Shown here: piece after piece, positions 1 to 8,490 of the stretch | Position numbering within the stretch: position 1 is the first letter of the stretch | Layout: the number at the start of each line of letters is the position of its first letter | Origin: Alcanivorax nanhaiticus | Lineage (GTDB): Bacteria; Pseudomonadota; Gammaproteobacteria; Pseudomonadales; Alcanivoracaceae | Direction of reading: 5' to 3' | Assembly: GCF_000756665.1 (NCBI RefSeq) | Contig: NZ_ARXV01000007.1 | Coordinates: 1-64,000, forward strand | Length of the DNA: 64,000 bases | Translations under genes and position numbers: made by a program | Notes under the pieces: model-generated | Seen by the model: the letters and a program-made list of their open reading frames with translations, nothing else | The model's database searches: none | Told to the model about the DNA's origin: nothing

Positions 1-33
1 TGCTGCCAGGGATTTTTTTTGCCTGGAGAAAGT

Positions 34-169
34 GGCGAGTACCGAGTTTCGAGTAGCGAAAGGCAAAACACTTCTTTCCCCGGGCACAGCCCTTACCTCC
101 TCTGCTACGCGGCTGATCGCTGGTTTCCCGGGTTTTGATCTTCGAAACTCGCGTCTCGAAACTCGTACC
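34..169. repeat. Inverted heptad-repeat element A
   Basis: The left arm (34-69) and right arm (132-169) are imperfect reverse complements. Each is built of 7-bp steps such as CCGAGTT, TCGAGTA and TCGAAAC. The element sits just downstream of the engB stop codon, with about 60 bp of unrelated sequence between the arms. It is one of about ten paired elements of this design in the window. No coding potential is supported here. Confidence 0.75.
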
Positions 170-179
170 TGTCGTTTCG

Positions 180-839
180 TCAGGCGTCAGGCGTTTCAGG
201 CCCTTCGGGCGTCTCTGCCCCAAACCCGTCTACCTGGAGCCATTCCCCCAGTTTGTTCCAGGCGTCTTCGCAGCCGGTACCATTGGTGGCGGAGAAGAGT
301 TGCAGGCTGAGCGGGGCAGGGTGATTTTTAAGCTGGCTCTTGACCTTGAGCAGGGTGCTCTTGGCGGCACCGAACTTCAGCTTGTCGGCCTTGGTCATGA
401 GGATATGGATGGGCATGTTGGCCTGTGCAGACCACTCCAGCATCAGCAGATCGAATTCCTTGAGTGGATGGCGGATGTCCATCATCAAGACCAGGCCAAT
501 CAGGGCCTGGCGTTCGGCCAGATAGTGATCCAGATGCTGTTGCCATTCGTTGCGTTTGGTCTTGGCTACCTTGGCGTAGCCATAGCCGGGCAGATCCACC
601 AGGCGGCGCTGTTCATCCAGCTCGAAGAAGTTGATCAGCTGGGTGCGGCCCGGTGTCTTGGAGGTGCGGGCCAGGGTGCGCTGGCTGGTCAGCCGGTTGA
701 TGGCACTGGATTTGCCAGCATTGGAACGACCGGCAAAAGCCACTTCGAGGCCCTCGTCCGGGGGGCACTGATCCAGCCGCTGGGCGCTTTGCAGGAAGCT
801 GGCCTGATGCAGCAGGGTTTCCACGGGATGCTGAGCCAT
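180..839 (-). CDS. engB: Ribosome biogenesis GTP-binding protein YsxC/EngB (YihA)
   Basis: This is a 219-residue TRAFAC-class GTPase. Family members act in assembly of the large ribosomal subunit. The G1 P-loop GRSNAGKSS lies at about residues 37-45, followed by G3 DLPGYG, G4 TKAD and a G5-like SATNG. The ATG at 839 is chosen because the family starts just before this point; an in-frame start at 869 would add ten residues that look like leader DNA. The gene is divergent from the cytochrome c genes, as in Pseudomonas, where polA lies on the other side, outside this window. Nothing looks damaged. Confidence in the family is very high. Confidence 0.96.
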   Translation of the reverse strand: MAQHPVETLLHQASFLQSAQRLDQCPPDEGLEVAFAGRSNAGKSSAINRLTSQRTLARTSKTPGRTQLINFFELDEQRRLVDLPGYGYAKVAKTKRNEWQQHLDHYLAERQALIGLVLMMDIRHPLKEFDLLMLEWSAQANMPIHILMTKADKLKFGAAKSTLLKVKSQLKNHPAPLSLQLFSATNGTGCEDAWNKLGEWLQVDGFGAETPEGPETPDA

Positions 840-880
840 TGACGGGGTCCTCGGTATTTTCCTTACCATTCACATGGAAT

Positions 881-910
881 ATGACGGCGCGGGTTAGTCT
901 GGTATATAAT
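881..910 (+). promoter_or_regulatory. Probable sigma-70 promoter of the cytochrome c genes
   Basis: A consensus TATAAT at 905-910 has an ATGACG -35-like hexamer at 881-886, with 18-bp spacing. It lies in the 177-bp gap between divergent engB and the cytochrome c5 gene and points toward the cytochromes. The assignment rests on motif and position only. Confidence 0.5.
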
Positions 911-1016
911 CGCGACCGCCGGTCCCACTGGGGGGCCGCGGACGTTCTACAAGGGTTTGCCCGGAAAGGCAAACGACTTCGCCAGCGGTGACGCCAGCTT
1001 AGCAGAGGTAGCGTTT

Positions 1017-1313
1017 ATGAAGGGTATGGTTGCAGGTATTGCATTGGCTTTGGTGATGGGCTCTGCCGCCCACGCAGCAACGGTTGAGGAACGTTACAAC
1101 GCCAGTTGTACTTTCTGTCATTCCACCGGTGCCGCCGGTGCGCCAAAATCTCATGATGAAGCTGCCTGGAAGCCGCGCATGGAAAAAGGCATGGACACCA
1201 TGGTGAAGCATGTCCGGGAAGGGTTTAATGCCATGCCGCCGAAAGGCATGTGCAACGACTGTAGCGACGACGAATACCGTGCTCTGATCGAGTACATGGC
1301 AAATAGCAAATAA
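1017..1313 (+). CDS. Cytochrome c5 family protein (periplasmic monoheme)
   Basis: This 98-residue periplasmic c-type cytochrome has a signal peptide over residues 1-20 (cleavage after AHA) and one heme site, CTFCH, at residues 31-35. A distal Met ligand is likely in the NAMPPKG segment. A further Cys pair in GMCNDC is typical of the c5 family, where it forms a disulfide. The ATG at 1017 is preferred over the upstream in-frame ATG at 957 because it begins directly with the signal peptide. It lies 22 bp before the cytochrome c4 gene and probably shares its transcript. The role is electron transfer in the respiratory chain; the exact partner is not visible. Confidence 0.88.
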   Translation: MKGMVAGIALALVMGSAAHAATVEERYNASCTFCHSTGAAGAPKSHDEAAWKPRMEKGMDTMVKHVREGFNAMPPKGMCNDCSDDEYRALIEYMANSK

Positions 1314-1335
1314 GACGCTGTACAAAGGATAGGTC

Positions 1336-1941
1336 ATGAAGTTTGTAAAACTGTTCGTGCTGATGGCGGTTGCCGCCGTCGCCACCCCGGCCATGGCTGC
1401 CGGTGACGCAGAAGCCGGTGAAGCCAAGGCCGCTCCCTGTGCTGCCTGTCACGGTCAAGGCGGTAATGCCACCATCCCCACGTACCCGAAACTGGCGGGT
1501 CAGGGTGAAGAGTATCTGGTCAAGCAGCTGCAGGACTTCAAGTCCGGCGCGCGCAACAACGCCATCATGGCTGGCCAGGTGGCCAACATGAGCGAGCAGG
1601 ACATGCAGGACATCGCGGCTTACTATGCCAAGCAGTCCACTGAAGCGGGTCAGGCCAACCCTGATCTGGTTGAGCTGGGTGAGCGTTTGTACCGCGGTGG
1701 TGATATGGCCAACAACATCCCGGCCTGCTCCGGTTGTCACGGCCCTGCCGGTCAGGGCATGGACGCAGCCCAGTACCCGCACCTGGCTGGCCAGAATGCC
1801 CAGTACACCGAAGATCAGCTGAAAGCCTTCCGTGCTGCTGGTCGTGTTGATGAGCCGGGCATGATGCAGACTATTGCTGCAGAAATGAGCGATACCCAGA
1901 TCAAGGCGGTGGCCAGCTTCATTTCCGGGCTGTCCAAATAA
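1336..1941 (+). CDS. Cytochrome c4 (diheme)
   Basis: This is a 201-residue diheme cytochrome with a signal peptide ending near AMAAG (about residue 22). Two CxxCH heme sites, CAACH (35-39) and CSGCH (131-135), sit in two homologous halves, which is the c4 arrangement. It donates electrons to terminal oxidases in related bacteria. The product would be periplasmic and possibly membrane-associated. It is followed by a strong terminator and then dsbA, matching the engB–c4–dsbA order of Pseudomonas. DsbA and the c-type cytochrome maturation machinery would both act on periplasmic cysteines, so the neighbourhood is functionally sensible. Confidence 0.95.
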   Translation: MKFVKLFVLMAVAAVATPAMAAGDAEAGEAKAAPCAACHGQGGNATIPTYPKLAGQGEEYLVKQLQDFKSGARNNAIMAGQVANMSEQDMQDIAAYYAKQSTEAGQANPDLVELGERLYRGGDMANNIPACSGCHGPAGQGMDAAQYPHLAGQNAQYTEDQLKAFRAAGRVDEPGMMQTIAAEMSDTQIKAVASFISGLSK

Positions 1942-1964
1942 GTCTGATCGGTTACGGTTTGTAG

Positions 1965-1993
1965 AAAAGGCAGCCTTCGGGCTGCCTTTTTTA
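1965..1993 (+). terminator. Rho-independent terminator after cytochrome c4
   Basis: An 11-bp stem has the arm AAAAGGCAGCC, the loop TTCG, and its complement running into a T-rich tail. It lies 24 bp after the c4 stop codon and separates the cytochrome transcript from dsbA. Confidence 0.92.
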
Positions 1994-2085
1994 TTACTAT
2001 CATGAAAAGATAGTATCCCTTGCAGGGAGAAAAACGACTGGGTGGTGGTCACACCACCAGACACTAACAAGAAGGAGAGAATTCG

Positions 2086-2721
2086 ATGCTTCGCATTGTG
2101 ACGGCTTTGCTGCTGACCCTGGGACTGGCCACCACGGCCTGCGCTGAACAAGAACATTCCCGCTTTGCGCTGGATACCCACTACAAGATTCTGGATGTGC
2201 AGGGCTCTGTTGACGATCCTGGCAAGGTGGAAGTTCGGGAATTCTTTTCTTATGGCTGCCCGCACTGTTACTCGCTGGAGCCTGCGGTGACTGCCTGGCT
2301 GAAAGAGAAGCCGGAGTTCATCGACTATGTACGTACCCCGGTATTGTTCCTGCGTAATGCCGAGCCGCTGGCCCGCGCCTACTATGTGGAAGAAGCCCTG
2401 GGCAAAGTGGACGAGATCCACGCACCGCTGTTCGATGCTATCCACAAGCATCGTGAGCCGCTGTTCAGTGAGCCGGCACTGGCCAACTTCTTCCGCAAGT
2501 ACGGGGTTGAGCCGGAGCAGTTCACCAAGCTGTACAGCTCTTTCGGTGTGTCCACCAAGATTCGTCAGGCTGATGCCCTGAGCCGCGATTACAAGATTCC
2601 GGGTGTTCCCAACTTTGTGGTGAACGGCAAATATCTGATTCTGCGCCAGAACCTGAAGAGCAACGAAGAGTTGTTCGAAGTGATCGAATATCTGGCCAGC
2701 AAGGAAAAGAGCAACGGCTAA
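2086..2721 (+). CDS. dsbA: Thiol:disulfide interchange protein DsbA
   Basis: This 211-residue periplasmic oxidoreductase introduces disulfides into exported proteins and is reoxidised by DsbB. It has a signal peptide over about residues 1-20 and a thioredoxin fold with active site CPHC at residues 58-61 (context SYGCPHCYSLEP). The conserved cis-proline segment is GVPNFVV near residue 175. The ATG has a clear AGAAGGAGAG ribosome-binding site 6-7 bp upstream. The gene ends 3 bp before the next ORF, suggesting co-transcription. Length and motifs match the family. Confidence 0.95.
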   Translation: MLRIVTALLLTLGLATTACAEQEHSRFALDTHYKILDVQGSVDDPGKVEVREFFSYGCPHCYSLEPAVTAWLKEKPEFIDYVRTPVLFLRNAEPLARAYYVEEALGKVDEIHAPLFDAIHKHREPLFSEPALANFFRKYGVEPEQFTKLYSSFGVSTKIRQADALSRDYKIPGVPNFVVNGKYLILRQNLKSNEELFEVIEYLASKEKSNG

Positions 2722-2724
2722 ACC

Positions 2725-3627
2725 ATGCTGCTCGACAAGGCTCGCACTGCGTATCGTGACTGGAAAGCCCGCCCGGCGGGCTTTTCCTTTGCCCGGGAAG
2801 GGGTGAGGAAGACTCGCCAGACCCGTGAAGTGGTGTTGCCGGAAAATACCCTCAAGCTCCTCAGTTTCAATATTCAGGCCGGGATCGGCTCGCAGAAGTT
2901 TGGCGACTACATAACCGGTAGCTGGAAGCATCTGGTGGCGCACCCGCGCAGCGTGGAAAACATCGAGCAGATTGCCGAAGTGGTCAGCCATTTCGACGTG
3001 GTAGGGCTGCAAGAGGTAGATGGCGGCAGCCTGCGTTCGCGCAATATGAACCAGCTGGTGCGGTTGGCTTCACTGGGCGATTTTGCCTTCTGGCACCAGC
3101 AACTCAACCGTAACCTTGGCCGCCTTGGCCAGTTCAGCAATGGCTTTCTCAGCCGTTTGCACCCCTATGAAGTGACCGATCACCGCCTGCCGGGTCTGCC
3201 CGGGCGGGGCGCGATCGTGATCAAATACGGGCACCCGATTCAGCCGCTGGTAGTGGTGGTGGCGCATCTGGCATTGGGGGAGAAGATCCGCAATGCCCAG
3301 CTGGCCTATCTGCGCCGCCTGCTGCATGACTACAAGTATGTGGTGATGATGGGTGACTTCAATTGCCGTCTCGAACATCTGGAAGCGTCGCCGCTGGCGG
3401 ATCTGGGGCTGAGCACGGTAGTGGCGGAAAACCTGAACACCTACCCAAGCTGGGCGCCGGACCGGCATATCGATCACATCCTGCTGTCGCCAGAACTGAC
3501 CAGCCAGCACACTCGTGTGCTGGAAGACTGCCGCCTCTCGGATCACCTTCCTCTGGCCACCGAAATCATCGTCCCGGACGAGGTGATTGCGGCGACGCTG
3601 GAGCATCGCCTGCCGCTGATTAGTTGA
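2725..3627 (+). CDS. Endonuclease/exonuclease/phosphatase-fold protein
   Basis: This is a 300-residue protein of the EEP superfamily (DNase I/APE1 fold). Visible signatures are LLSFNIQAG near residue 46, the metal-ligand glutamate in VVGLQEVDGG, MMGDFNC near residue 210, and the C-terminal catalytic pair in DRHIDHILLS and LSDHLPLATE. No signal peptide is seen. It starts 3 bp after dsbA, so the two are probably one operon, as in Pseudomonas. The substrate is unknown; family members cleave phosphodiesters in nucleic acids, lipids or inositol phosphates. Confidence 0.85.
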   Translation: MLLDKARTAYRDWKARPAGFSFAREGVRKTRQTREVVLPENTLKLLSFNIQAGIGSQKFGDYITGSWKHLVAHPRSVENIEQIAEVVSHFDVVGLQEVDGGSLRSRNMNQLVRLASLGDFAFWHQQLNRNLGRLGQFSNGFLSRLHPYEVTDHRLPGLPGRGAIVIKYGHPIQPLVVVVAHLALGEKIRNAQLAYLRRLLHDYKYVVMMGDFNCRLEHLEASPLADLGLSTVVAENLNTYPSWAPDRHIDHILLSPELTSQHTRVLEDCRLSDHLPLATEIIVPDEVIAATLEHRLPLIS

Positions 3628-4107
3628 TGGATTATTAATAGCTGCGAGTTTCTTTGCGGTGACGGGCCGCGCACTCGGGCCGAGCCGTGAGCATTATTGC
3701 CAGAGCTGCCCTTGTCTTACTCGAGTGTTATGAATCAGAAGTTGTGCATAAAATTGAAATTAAAAATGTGCATTATGCGTATGGATACGCTCAAAGCCGC
3801 TACTACAAATATGTCAAAATCAGTGGGGCTCGTATTCGACGTCTCCTGAGGGGGTTATGGTGGGCTTAACAGAATTCGATGTGGCCAGGCTGACCGCTAG
3901 AGCTTTGCGCCATTTACCTCAAAATTCGCGGGCGAGTCACCAGACCCTGTTTCGGCCCTAGGCGAATTAGGGGCAAGAGAGGCAGGAGCGCAAGCGGCAA
4001 GATCATCTTGTCAGGCGTATCTATCTGCAGGCGATTACTGAAACAGCTAAGGGCTCGTCCAACCGAGTGACTTGCTTCCTAAGACTCTAACTATCAAATG
4101 GTTTGCT
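3628..4107. other. 480-bp intergenic region with an AT-rich core, no recognised gene
   Basis: A short GTG-initiated ORF (3687-3869, 60 codons) has no recognisable domain and no good ribosome-binding site. The stretch at about 3722-3815 is clearly richer in A and T than its neighbours. I see no tRNA, terminator or heptad element. It could be a decayed gene or an insertion remnant. Confidence 0.4.
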
Positions 4108-4941
4108 ATGTCTCACATCTTGATTGCTGGTCTGGGTGATCTGGGTACGGCGCTGGCGGAAACATTGCTGGCTGAAGGCCATCGCGTCAGTGGCATTCGC
4201 CGTGGTGATGTCTGCCCGGCCGGCGTGGAGCTGTACAGCCAGGATCTCACCGATGGCGCGGCGATGCTGCCTCCGGATCAGGTGGATGTGGTGGTGATCA
4301 TCATGACTCCTGCCGAATACAGTGAAGAGGCTTATCTGAAAGCCTATGTGCGCGCGCCGCTGACGCTGCTCGATGCGCTGGCGCAACAGCAGCCGTTGCC
4401 ACCAGTGGTGTTCGTCTCCAGCAGTGCCGTGTTCGGTGAGCTCAGTGGCGCAGTGGATGAAGCGACCCCGCCAAAGCCGGAGCGTTACAACGGTAAGGTG
4501 CTACTGGCGGCGGAAGAGGAAATCAGTATTCGCGCCATGAGCACGGTGGTGCGCTTTACCGGCATCTATGGGCCGGGGCGTCATCGCCAAATCGACAAGG
4601 CTGCCCGGCTGGCTCGCGGCGAGGAAACCCTGCCGGCGGCCCAATGGACTAACCGCATCCACCGTGATGACTGTGTTGGCCTGTTGCACAGTGTGGTCAA
4701 CGGTTGGCTGGCAGGCCGTGAGATGCCACCCTTGGTGGTGGGTACCGACAACGTGGGTGGCCGCAATCTGGACGTACTGCAGTGGTTGGCCGAGCAACAG
4801 GGCCTCACCCTCGAAGTGCCCGATGACGCCCCCGCTGGTAAACAGGTCAAGAGCCTCTACATCTCCCAAGGGCATTACACTCTTCAATATCCTGGCTATC
4901 AGGATGGCTACGCTCAGGTGCTCGCGGAAAAGGCAGATTGA
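4108..4941 (+). CDS. NAD(P)-dependent epimerase/dehydratase-like protein (YeeZ-like SDR)
   Basis: This 277-residue extended short-chain dehydrogenase/reductase has the N-terminal Rossmann motif IAGLGDLGTAL (GxGxxG) and a VFVSSSAVFGE segment in place of the SDR serine region. A YNGKVLLAAEE stretch sits where the YxxxK tyrosine and lysine are expected. A IYGPGRH motif follows, and an RIHRDDCVG segment is typical of sugar-nucleotide epimerase relatives. The ATG at 4108 starts immediately before the Rossmann strand; no strong ribosome-binding site is visible. The substrate cannot be read from sequence. The gene stands alone, with repeats downstream. Confidence 0.8.
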   Translation: MSHILIAGLGDLGTALAETLLAEGHRVSGIRRGDVCPAGVELYSQDLTDGAAMLPPDQVDVVVIIMTPAEYSEEAYLKAYVRAPLTLLDALAQQQPLPPVVFVSSSAVFGELSGAVDEATPPKPERYNGKVLLAAEEEISIRAMSTVVRFTGIYGPGRHRQIDKAARLARGEETLPAAQWTNRIHRDDCVGLLHSVVNGWLAGREMPPLVVGTDNVGGRNLDVLQWLAEQQGLTLEVPDDAPAGKQVKSLYISQGHYTLQYPGYQDGYAQVLAEKAD

Positions 4942-4943
4942 CC

Positions 4944-5173
4944 TGTGGGAGCGCATGCTCGCATGGCGATGGAGTGACGAGGTACGAGTTTCGAGTTGCG
5001 AAGATCAAACCCTAACCGTTAACTGCCTGCCGTGGGAGCTCTCTGTGCTCGTCAGGGTATGCCTGCAAGCGATTGGAGCCTTGTAAGGCGGGCAATCGCC
5101 AGCAGGCTGACACCCTCAACTGTAAAGTCGATTACCGTGTTTTGATCTTCGCAACTCGAAACTCGCAACTCGC
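4944..5173. repeat. Heptad element B enclosing REP-like hairpins
   Basis: The heptad arms at 4975-5010 and 5139-5173 are near-perfect reverse complements over about 27 bp, with units such as CGAGTTT and CGAGTTG. The space between them holds REP-like sequence: GTGGGAGC at about 5033 and GCAGGCT/GCGAT pieces at 5060-5120. Another REP-like hairpin (GTGGGAGC…GGCGAT) lies just outside at 4944-4970. The whole sits between the epimerase-like gene and purE. Confidence 0.8.
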
Positions 5174-5458
5174 TGGCCTCCCCCGAATCGAAAAGGTGTG
5201 CGGGCAGGGCGCTGGATTCATTCGGGCCCCATCCGCGCGTTGCAGCTTGTCACTGCCTTTAAAGCGCATTTTCGGCATTTTCACGCTAAAATCCCCCTCC
5301 TGTCGGAGAATGGCCGAAGAATTGGTTGTTTTTTCGCCGATAGGCTTGCCTCCGGCGCAGGCATTAGTAAAGTGTGCGCCTCAAATTTTGTCTGTGGCGG
5401 TGCCGGGTTAGCCTGATGCGCCGCAAATGCCCGTGGTGGGCGCAATGGAGTGAAGTGA

Positions 5459-5950
5459 ATGAGCACACCGGTTGCCGTGGTAATGGGGTCCCAGTCCGAT
5501 TGGGAAACCATGAAAGAAGCCTGTGACGCCCTGACCCAGTTTGGTGTTGGCTGGAAGGCCGAGGTGGTCTCTGCCCACCGTACCCCCCAGCGCATGTATG
5601 ACTTCGCCAAAAGCGCCCACGAAAACGGCTACAAGGTGATCATCGCCGGTGCTGGCGGCGCCGCTCACCTGCCGGGCATGATTGCTGCCCTGACCCCGCT
5701 GCCGGTGCTCGGCGTGCCGGTGAAAAGCCGCACCCTGTCAGGCTGGGACAGCCTGCTGTCCATCGTGCAGATGCCCAAGGGCGTGGCCGTGGGCACCCTG
5801 GCCATCGGCGCGGCCGGCGCCTGGAACGCAGGCCTGCTGGCCTCGCAAATGCTGGCAGCCGAGAATCCCGAACTGCTCAACAAGATCGCGGACTGGAAAG
5901 CGTCCCGCGCTGACGAAGTGCTGGCCAACGCGGAGCTGGGCCAGGGCTAA
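5459..5950 (+). CDS. purE: N5-carboxyaminoimidazole ribonucleotide mutase (PurE, class I)
   Basis: This 163-residue enzyme converts N5-CAIR to CAIR in purine biosynthesis. The family signatures are [10 protein letters not shown] near the N-terminus, SAHRTPQRM, and the glycine-rich [11 protein letters not shown] segment. It precedes purK by 55 bp, the usual operon, in which PurK makes the substrate that PurE isomerises. Full length. Confidence 0.97.
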   Translation: MSTPVAVVMGSQSDWETMKEACDALTQFGVGWKAEVVSAHRTPQRMYDFAKSAHENGYKVIIAGAGGAAHLPGMIAALTPLPVLGVPVKSRTLSGWDSLLSIVQMPKGVAVGTLAIGAAGAWNAGLLASQMLAAENPELLNKIADWKASRADEVLANAELGQG

Positions 5951-6005
5951 TGCCCGGCGAGGCTCCTTTTCTCTCCTGTCCCTGTGTGACCCTGACGGAT
6001 CTGCT

Positions 6006-7112
6006 ATGAATCGTGTACTCGTTCTTGGTGGTGGCCAGCTTGGCCTGATGATGGCGGAAGCCGCAGCGCGGTTGGGCCTGGTGGTGGATCGCTACGATCC
6101 GGAGCGAGCCCTGCTGCTGCCCGGCACATCGGATCTGGCTGTGCCGATCAGCTGGGAAGAGTGCCAGGAGCGTTATCCGGTGATCACCGTGGAGCGGGAA
6201 GCGTTCCCGGAAGAAGGCCTGTCTGCGGATCTGGCGAAAAGTGACCGCTGCGTGGCCCGCGGTGCCCTGCAGGTCATCCCCGATCGTTTCACCCAGAAGT
6301 CCATGCTCGACAAGCTGGGTATCCCTACCGCGCCCTGGGTGTTGCTGGACAAGGAAGAAGACCTGCCGGCGGCCGTGGAGCAGTTCGGCGGTGTCGTCGT
6401 GAAGGCTCGCTCAGGTGGCTACGATGGCCGTGGTACATGGATTGTGGGCGAGGGTGGCGACCTGTCCGCTGTGCCCGCCGCCGAGCTGGCAGGCAAGGCG
6501 ATCATCGAGAAAAAGATCCCGTTCCGCCGTGAGTTGTCCATCGTCGGTGCGCGCAGCATCAGCGGTGAAACCCTGTTCTACCCGCTTACCCGCAACTGGC
6601 ACGTGGATGGCATCCTGCGCCTGAGCCTGGCCCCGGCCAATGCCTGTGCCGATCTGCAGAAGCCGGCAGAGCAGATGCTCAAGGGCATCATGGAAGAGCT
6701 CGATTACGCTGGCGTCATGGCGGTGGAGTTCTTCGAGGTGGATGGCCAGCTGATGGTCAACGAGATCGCCCCGCGGGTGCACAACTCCGGTCACTGGACC
6801 CACGAAGGTGCTGACTGGTCCCAGTTCGATCTGCACGTTCATGCCCTCGCCGGTGTCCCGCTGCATGCCCTCAATGTTCATGGCCCTTCCGCCATGGTCA
6901 ACCTGATCGGTACCCCGTTCGAAAACGCCTGGCTGCAACACCCTGGTGTGGTGCACTGGTATGGCAAAAGCGTGCGTCCGGGCCGCAAGGTGGGTCACGC
7001 CAATTTGGTAGCCGATACCCTGGAAGGTTTGCGCGAAGGGCTGGATGCCTGGGCAGATGTGCTGCCTGAAGGCTATCAGGCCGTGCTTGAGTCCGAGCTC
7101 AAGCTGGGCTGA
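6006..7112 (+). CDS. purK: N5-carboxyaminoimidazole ribonucleotide synthase (PurK)
   Basis: This 368-residue ATP-grasp enzyme carboxylates AIR to N5-CAIR with ATP and bicarbonate. It has the N-terminal pre-ATP-grasp motif VLGGGQLGLMM, the ATP-binding loop KARSGGYDGRGTW, and the metal-binding EIAPRVHNSGHWT near residue 260. It is downstream of purE and likely co-transcribed. Length and motifs are normal. Confidence 0.97.
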   Translation: MNRVLVLGGGQLGLMMAEAAARLGLVVDRYDPERALLLPGTSDLAVPISWEECQERYPVITVEREAFPEEGLSADLAKSDRCVARGALQVIPDRFTQKSMLDKLGIPTAPWVLLDKEEDLPAAVEQFGGVVVKARSGGYDGRGTWIVGEGGDLSAVPAAELAGKAIIEKKIPFRRELSIVGARSISGETLFYPLTRNWHVDGILRLSLAPANACADLQKPAEQMLKGIMEELDYAGVMAVEFFEVDGQLMVNEIAPRVHNSGHWTHEGADWSQFDLHVHALAGVPLHALNVHGPSAMVNLIGTPFENAWLQHPGVVHWYGKSVRPGRKVGHANLVADTLEGLREGLDAWADVLPEGYQAVLESELKLG

Positions 7113-7130
7113 ATCCGCCGGTTTTGCTGG

Positions 7131-7252
7131 AGCCCAGCTTGGCTGGGAGAAAGAGCTGAGAAGCGAGTGACGAGTTTCGAGTTGCGAAAATCCAATATCG
7201 AAGGCCCGGATGTTTTGCCGCCTTTCGAAACTCGTGACTCAAAACTCGCCAC
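7131..7252. repeat. REP-like hairpin and heptad element C after purK
   Basis: A hairpin of the form GGAGCCCAGC-loop-GCTGGG (7131-7150) is followed by heptad arms at 7160-7192 and 7217-7252. The right arm is the reverse complement of the left in 7-bp steps (CGAGTTT, CGAGTTG; CGAAACT, CGTGACT). It lies downstream of purK. Confidence 0.75.
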
Positions 7253-7370
7253 GCTGACTTTCGCCCTGGCAAGCTGGACTTCTGCAAAAAGCTAAACCGC
7301 GCCCCTTCACATTCTTTCCCGGTGCAAATGGTCTAGACTTACCCTTTGAGTGTTTCCAGGATTTGTCGCC

Positions 7371-7949
7371 GTGTCGCTTGCCCTCTCTCTTACCCGCTAT
7401 CGTCGCCTGATCATGCTCGTCATGATCATTGCGCTAGTGTTGATTGCGGTGGAAATGACCGGGCTGCGTGAGCAGCTGTCGGTGTCATTCCTGCGCGAGC
7501 AGCTTGAAGCCAACCCGATCACCGGTGTGGTCATCTTTGTGCTGGTGTTTGTTGTGGGCAATCTGATTCAGTTGCCGGGTTGGCTTTTTCTGGTGGCTGC
7601 CATTCTGGCATTGGGTACGGTCCTTGGCGGATTGGTTACCTATCTGGCAGCGGCAACCTCCTGTATCGTCACGTTTGCCTTGGTGCGCGGCTTGGGTGGC
7701 AATGCCCTGCGGGAAATCAATAATCCGTGGGCACAAAAAATTCTGGCTCGCCTGGATACTCATCCGGTGCAAAGTGTTGCCTTGCTGCGGGTCGTATTCC
7801 AAACCATGCCAGCACTGAACTATACCCTGGCGCTTAGTGGTGTCCCGCTGCGCCCCTACCTGATCGGCACCTTGATCGGCTTGCCGCTGCCGATCATGGT
7901 CTACTGCCTGTTCTTCGACCGGATTCTCATGCTGCTGCCGATCGGGTAG
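7371..7949 (+). CDS. TVP38/TMEM64 (DedA-like) family membrane protein
   Basis: This 192-residue integral membrane protein has about five hydrophobic segments. The central region has the family pattern, with GNLIQLPGWLFLVAAILALG and PALNYTLALSGVPLRPYLIGT, a re-entrant loop plus helix arrangement seen in VTT-domain proteins. Related proteins are implicated in lipid scrambling or membrane homeostasis. Two GTG starts are possible (7350 and 7371); the second leads directly into the basic N-terminus before the first membrane helix. It is monocistronic, followed by repeats. Confidence 0.8.
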   Translation: MSLALSLTRYRRLIMLVMIIALVLIAVEMTGLREQLSVSFLREQLEANPITGVVIFVLVFVVGNLIQLPGWLFLVAAILALGTVLGGLVTYLAAATSCIVTFALVRGLGGNALREINNPWAQKILARLDTHPVQSVALLRVVFQTMPALNYTLALSGVPLRPYLIGTLIGLPLPIMVYCLFFDRILMLLPIG

Positions 7950-7975
7950 CAAGCCCTCGCGTTTCAGGGGCACCG

Positions 7976-8188
7976 TAGGAGCTCTCTGTGTTCGTCAGGG
8001 TATGCCTGCAGCGATCCGGCCTAAGCGAGGTAGGGATTCCAGAAGCGAGTTTCGAGTAACGAGTTTCGAAAATCCAAAACCGGCGGCCGAGCCCTAGGGT
8101 TGGGGTTTTGCCTTTCGCAACTCGTTACTCGTAACTTGAACCTTTTGCCTAACCAAGGCTCGGATCGCTTGCAGGCAAGCTCCTACAG
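7976..8188. repeat. Heptad element D nested between REP-like arms
   Basis: The outer arms are REP-like: GTAGGAGC…GCGATCC at about 7976-8018 and GGATCGCTTGCAGGCAAGCT at 8161-8180, continuing CCTAC. Inside lie heptad arms 8041-8080 and 8104-8142, which are reverse complements (units CGAGTTT, CGAGTAA; CGCAACT, CGTTACT). Between the heptad arms is a GC-rich centre around a CCCTAGGG palindrome. Confidence 0.8.
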
Positions 8189-8202
8189 CGGGATTCTGTT
8201 GA

Positions 8203-8487
8203 AAGCTCGAAGCTCGAAGCTCGAAGCTCGAAGCTCGAAGCTCGAAGCTCGAAGCTCGAAGCTCGAAGCTCGAAGCTCGAAGCTCGAAGCTCGAAGCTCG
8301 AAGCTCGAAGCTCGAAGCTCGAAGCTCGAAGCTCGAAGCTCGAAGCTCGAAGCTCGAAGCTCGAAGCTCGAAGCTCGAAGCTCGAAGCTCGAAGCTCGAA
8401 GCTCGAAGCTCGAAGCTCGAAGCTCGAAGCTCGAAGCTCGAAGCTCGAAGCTCGAAGCTCGAAGCTCGAAGCTCGAAGCTCGAAGCT
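8203..8487. repeat. Perfect 7-bp tandem array, about 40.7 copies
   Basis: The unit AAGCTCG is repeated without a visible mismatch over 285 bp. The array ends 3 bp from the stop codon of the DUF2789 gene on the minus strand. Because three units make 21 bp, it stays open in some frames and yields a spurious heptapeptide repeat. No spacers occur, so this is not a CRISPR array. A 7-bp perfect microsatellite of this length is likely to vary in copy number by slippage. Confidence 0.97.
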
Positions 8488-8490
8488 GGC

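Noticed and set aside
1225-3012. 595-codon minus-strand open frame
   Set aside because: It runs antisense through the cytochrome c4 gene, dsbA and into the EEP-family gene, which have strong motifs and ribosome-binding sites. It is a composition artefact.
3687-3869. 60-codon ORF after the EEP-family gene
   Set aside because: GTG start, no convincing ribosome-binding site, no domain. Reported only as part of an AT-rich gap.
8203-8487. CRISPR array or repetitive protein gene at the AAGCTCG repeats
   Set aside because: There are no spacers and the unit is only 7 bp. The open frames exist only because 7 bp times 3 keeps frame; the predicted heptapeptide repeat has no start context or homolog.
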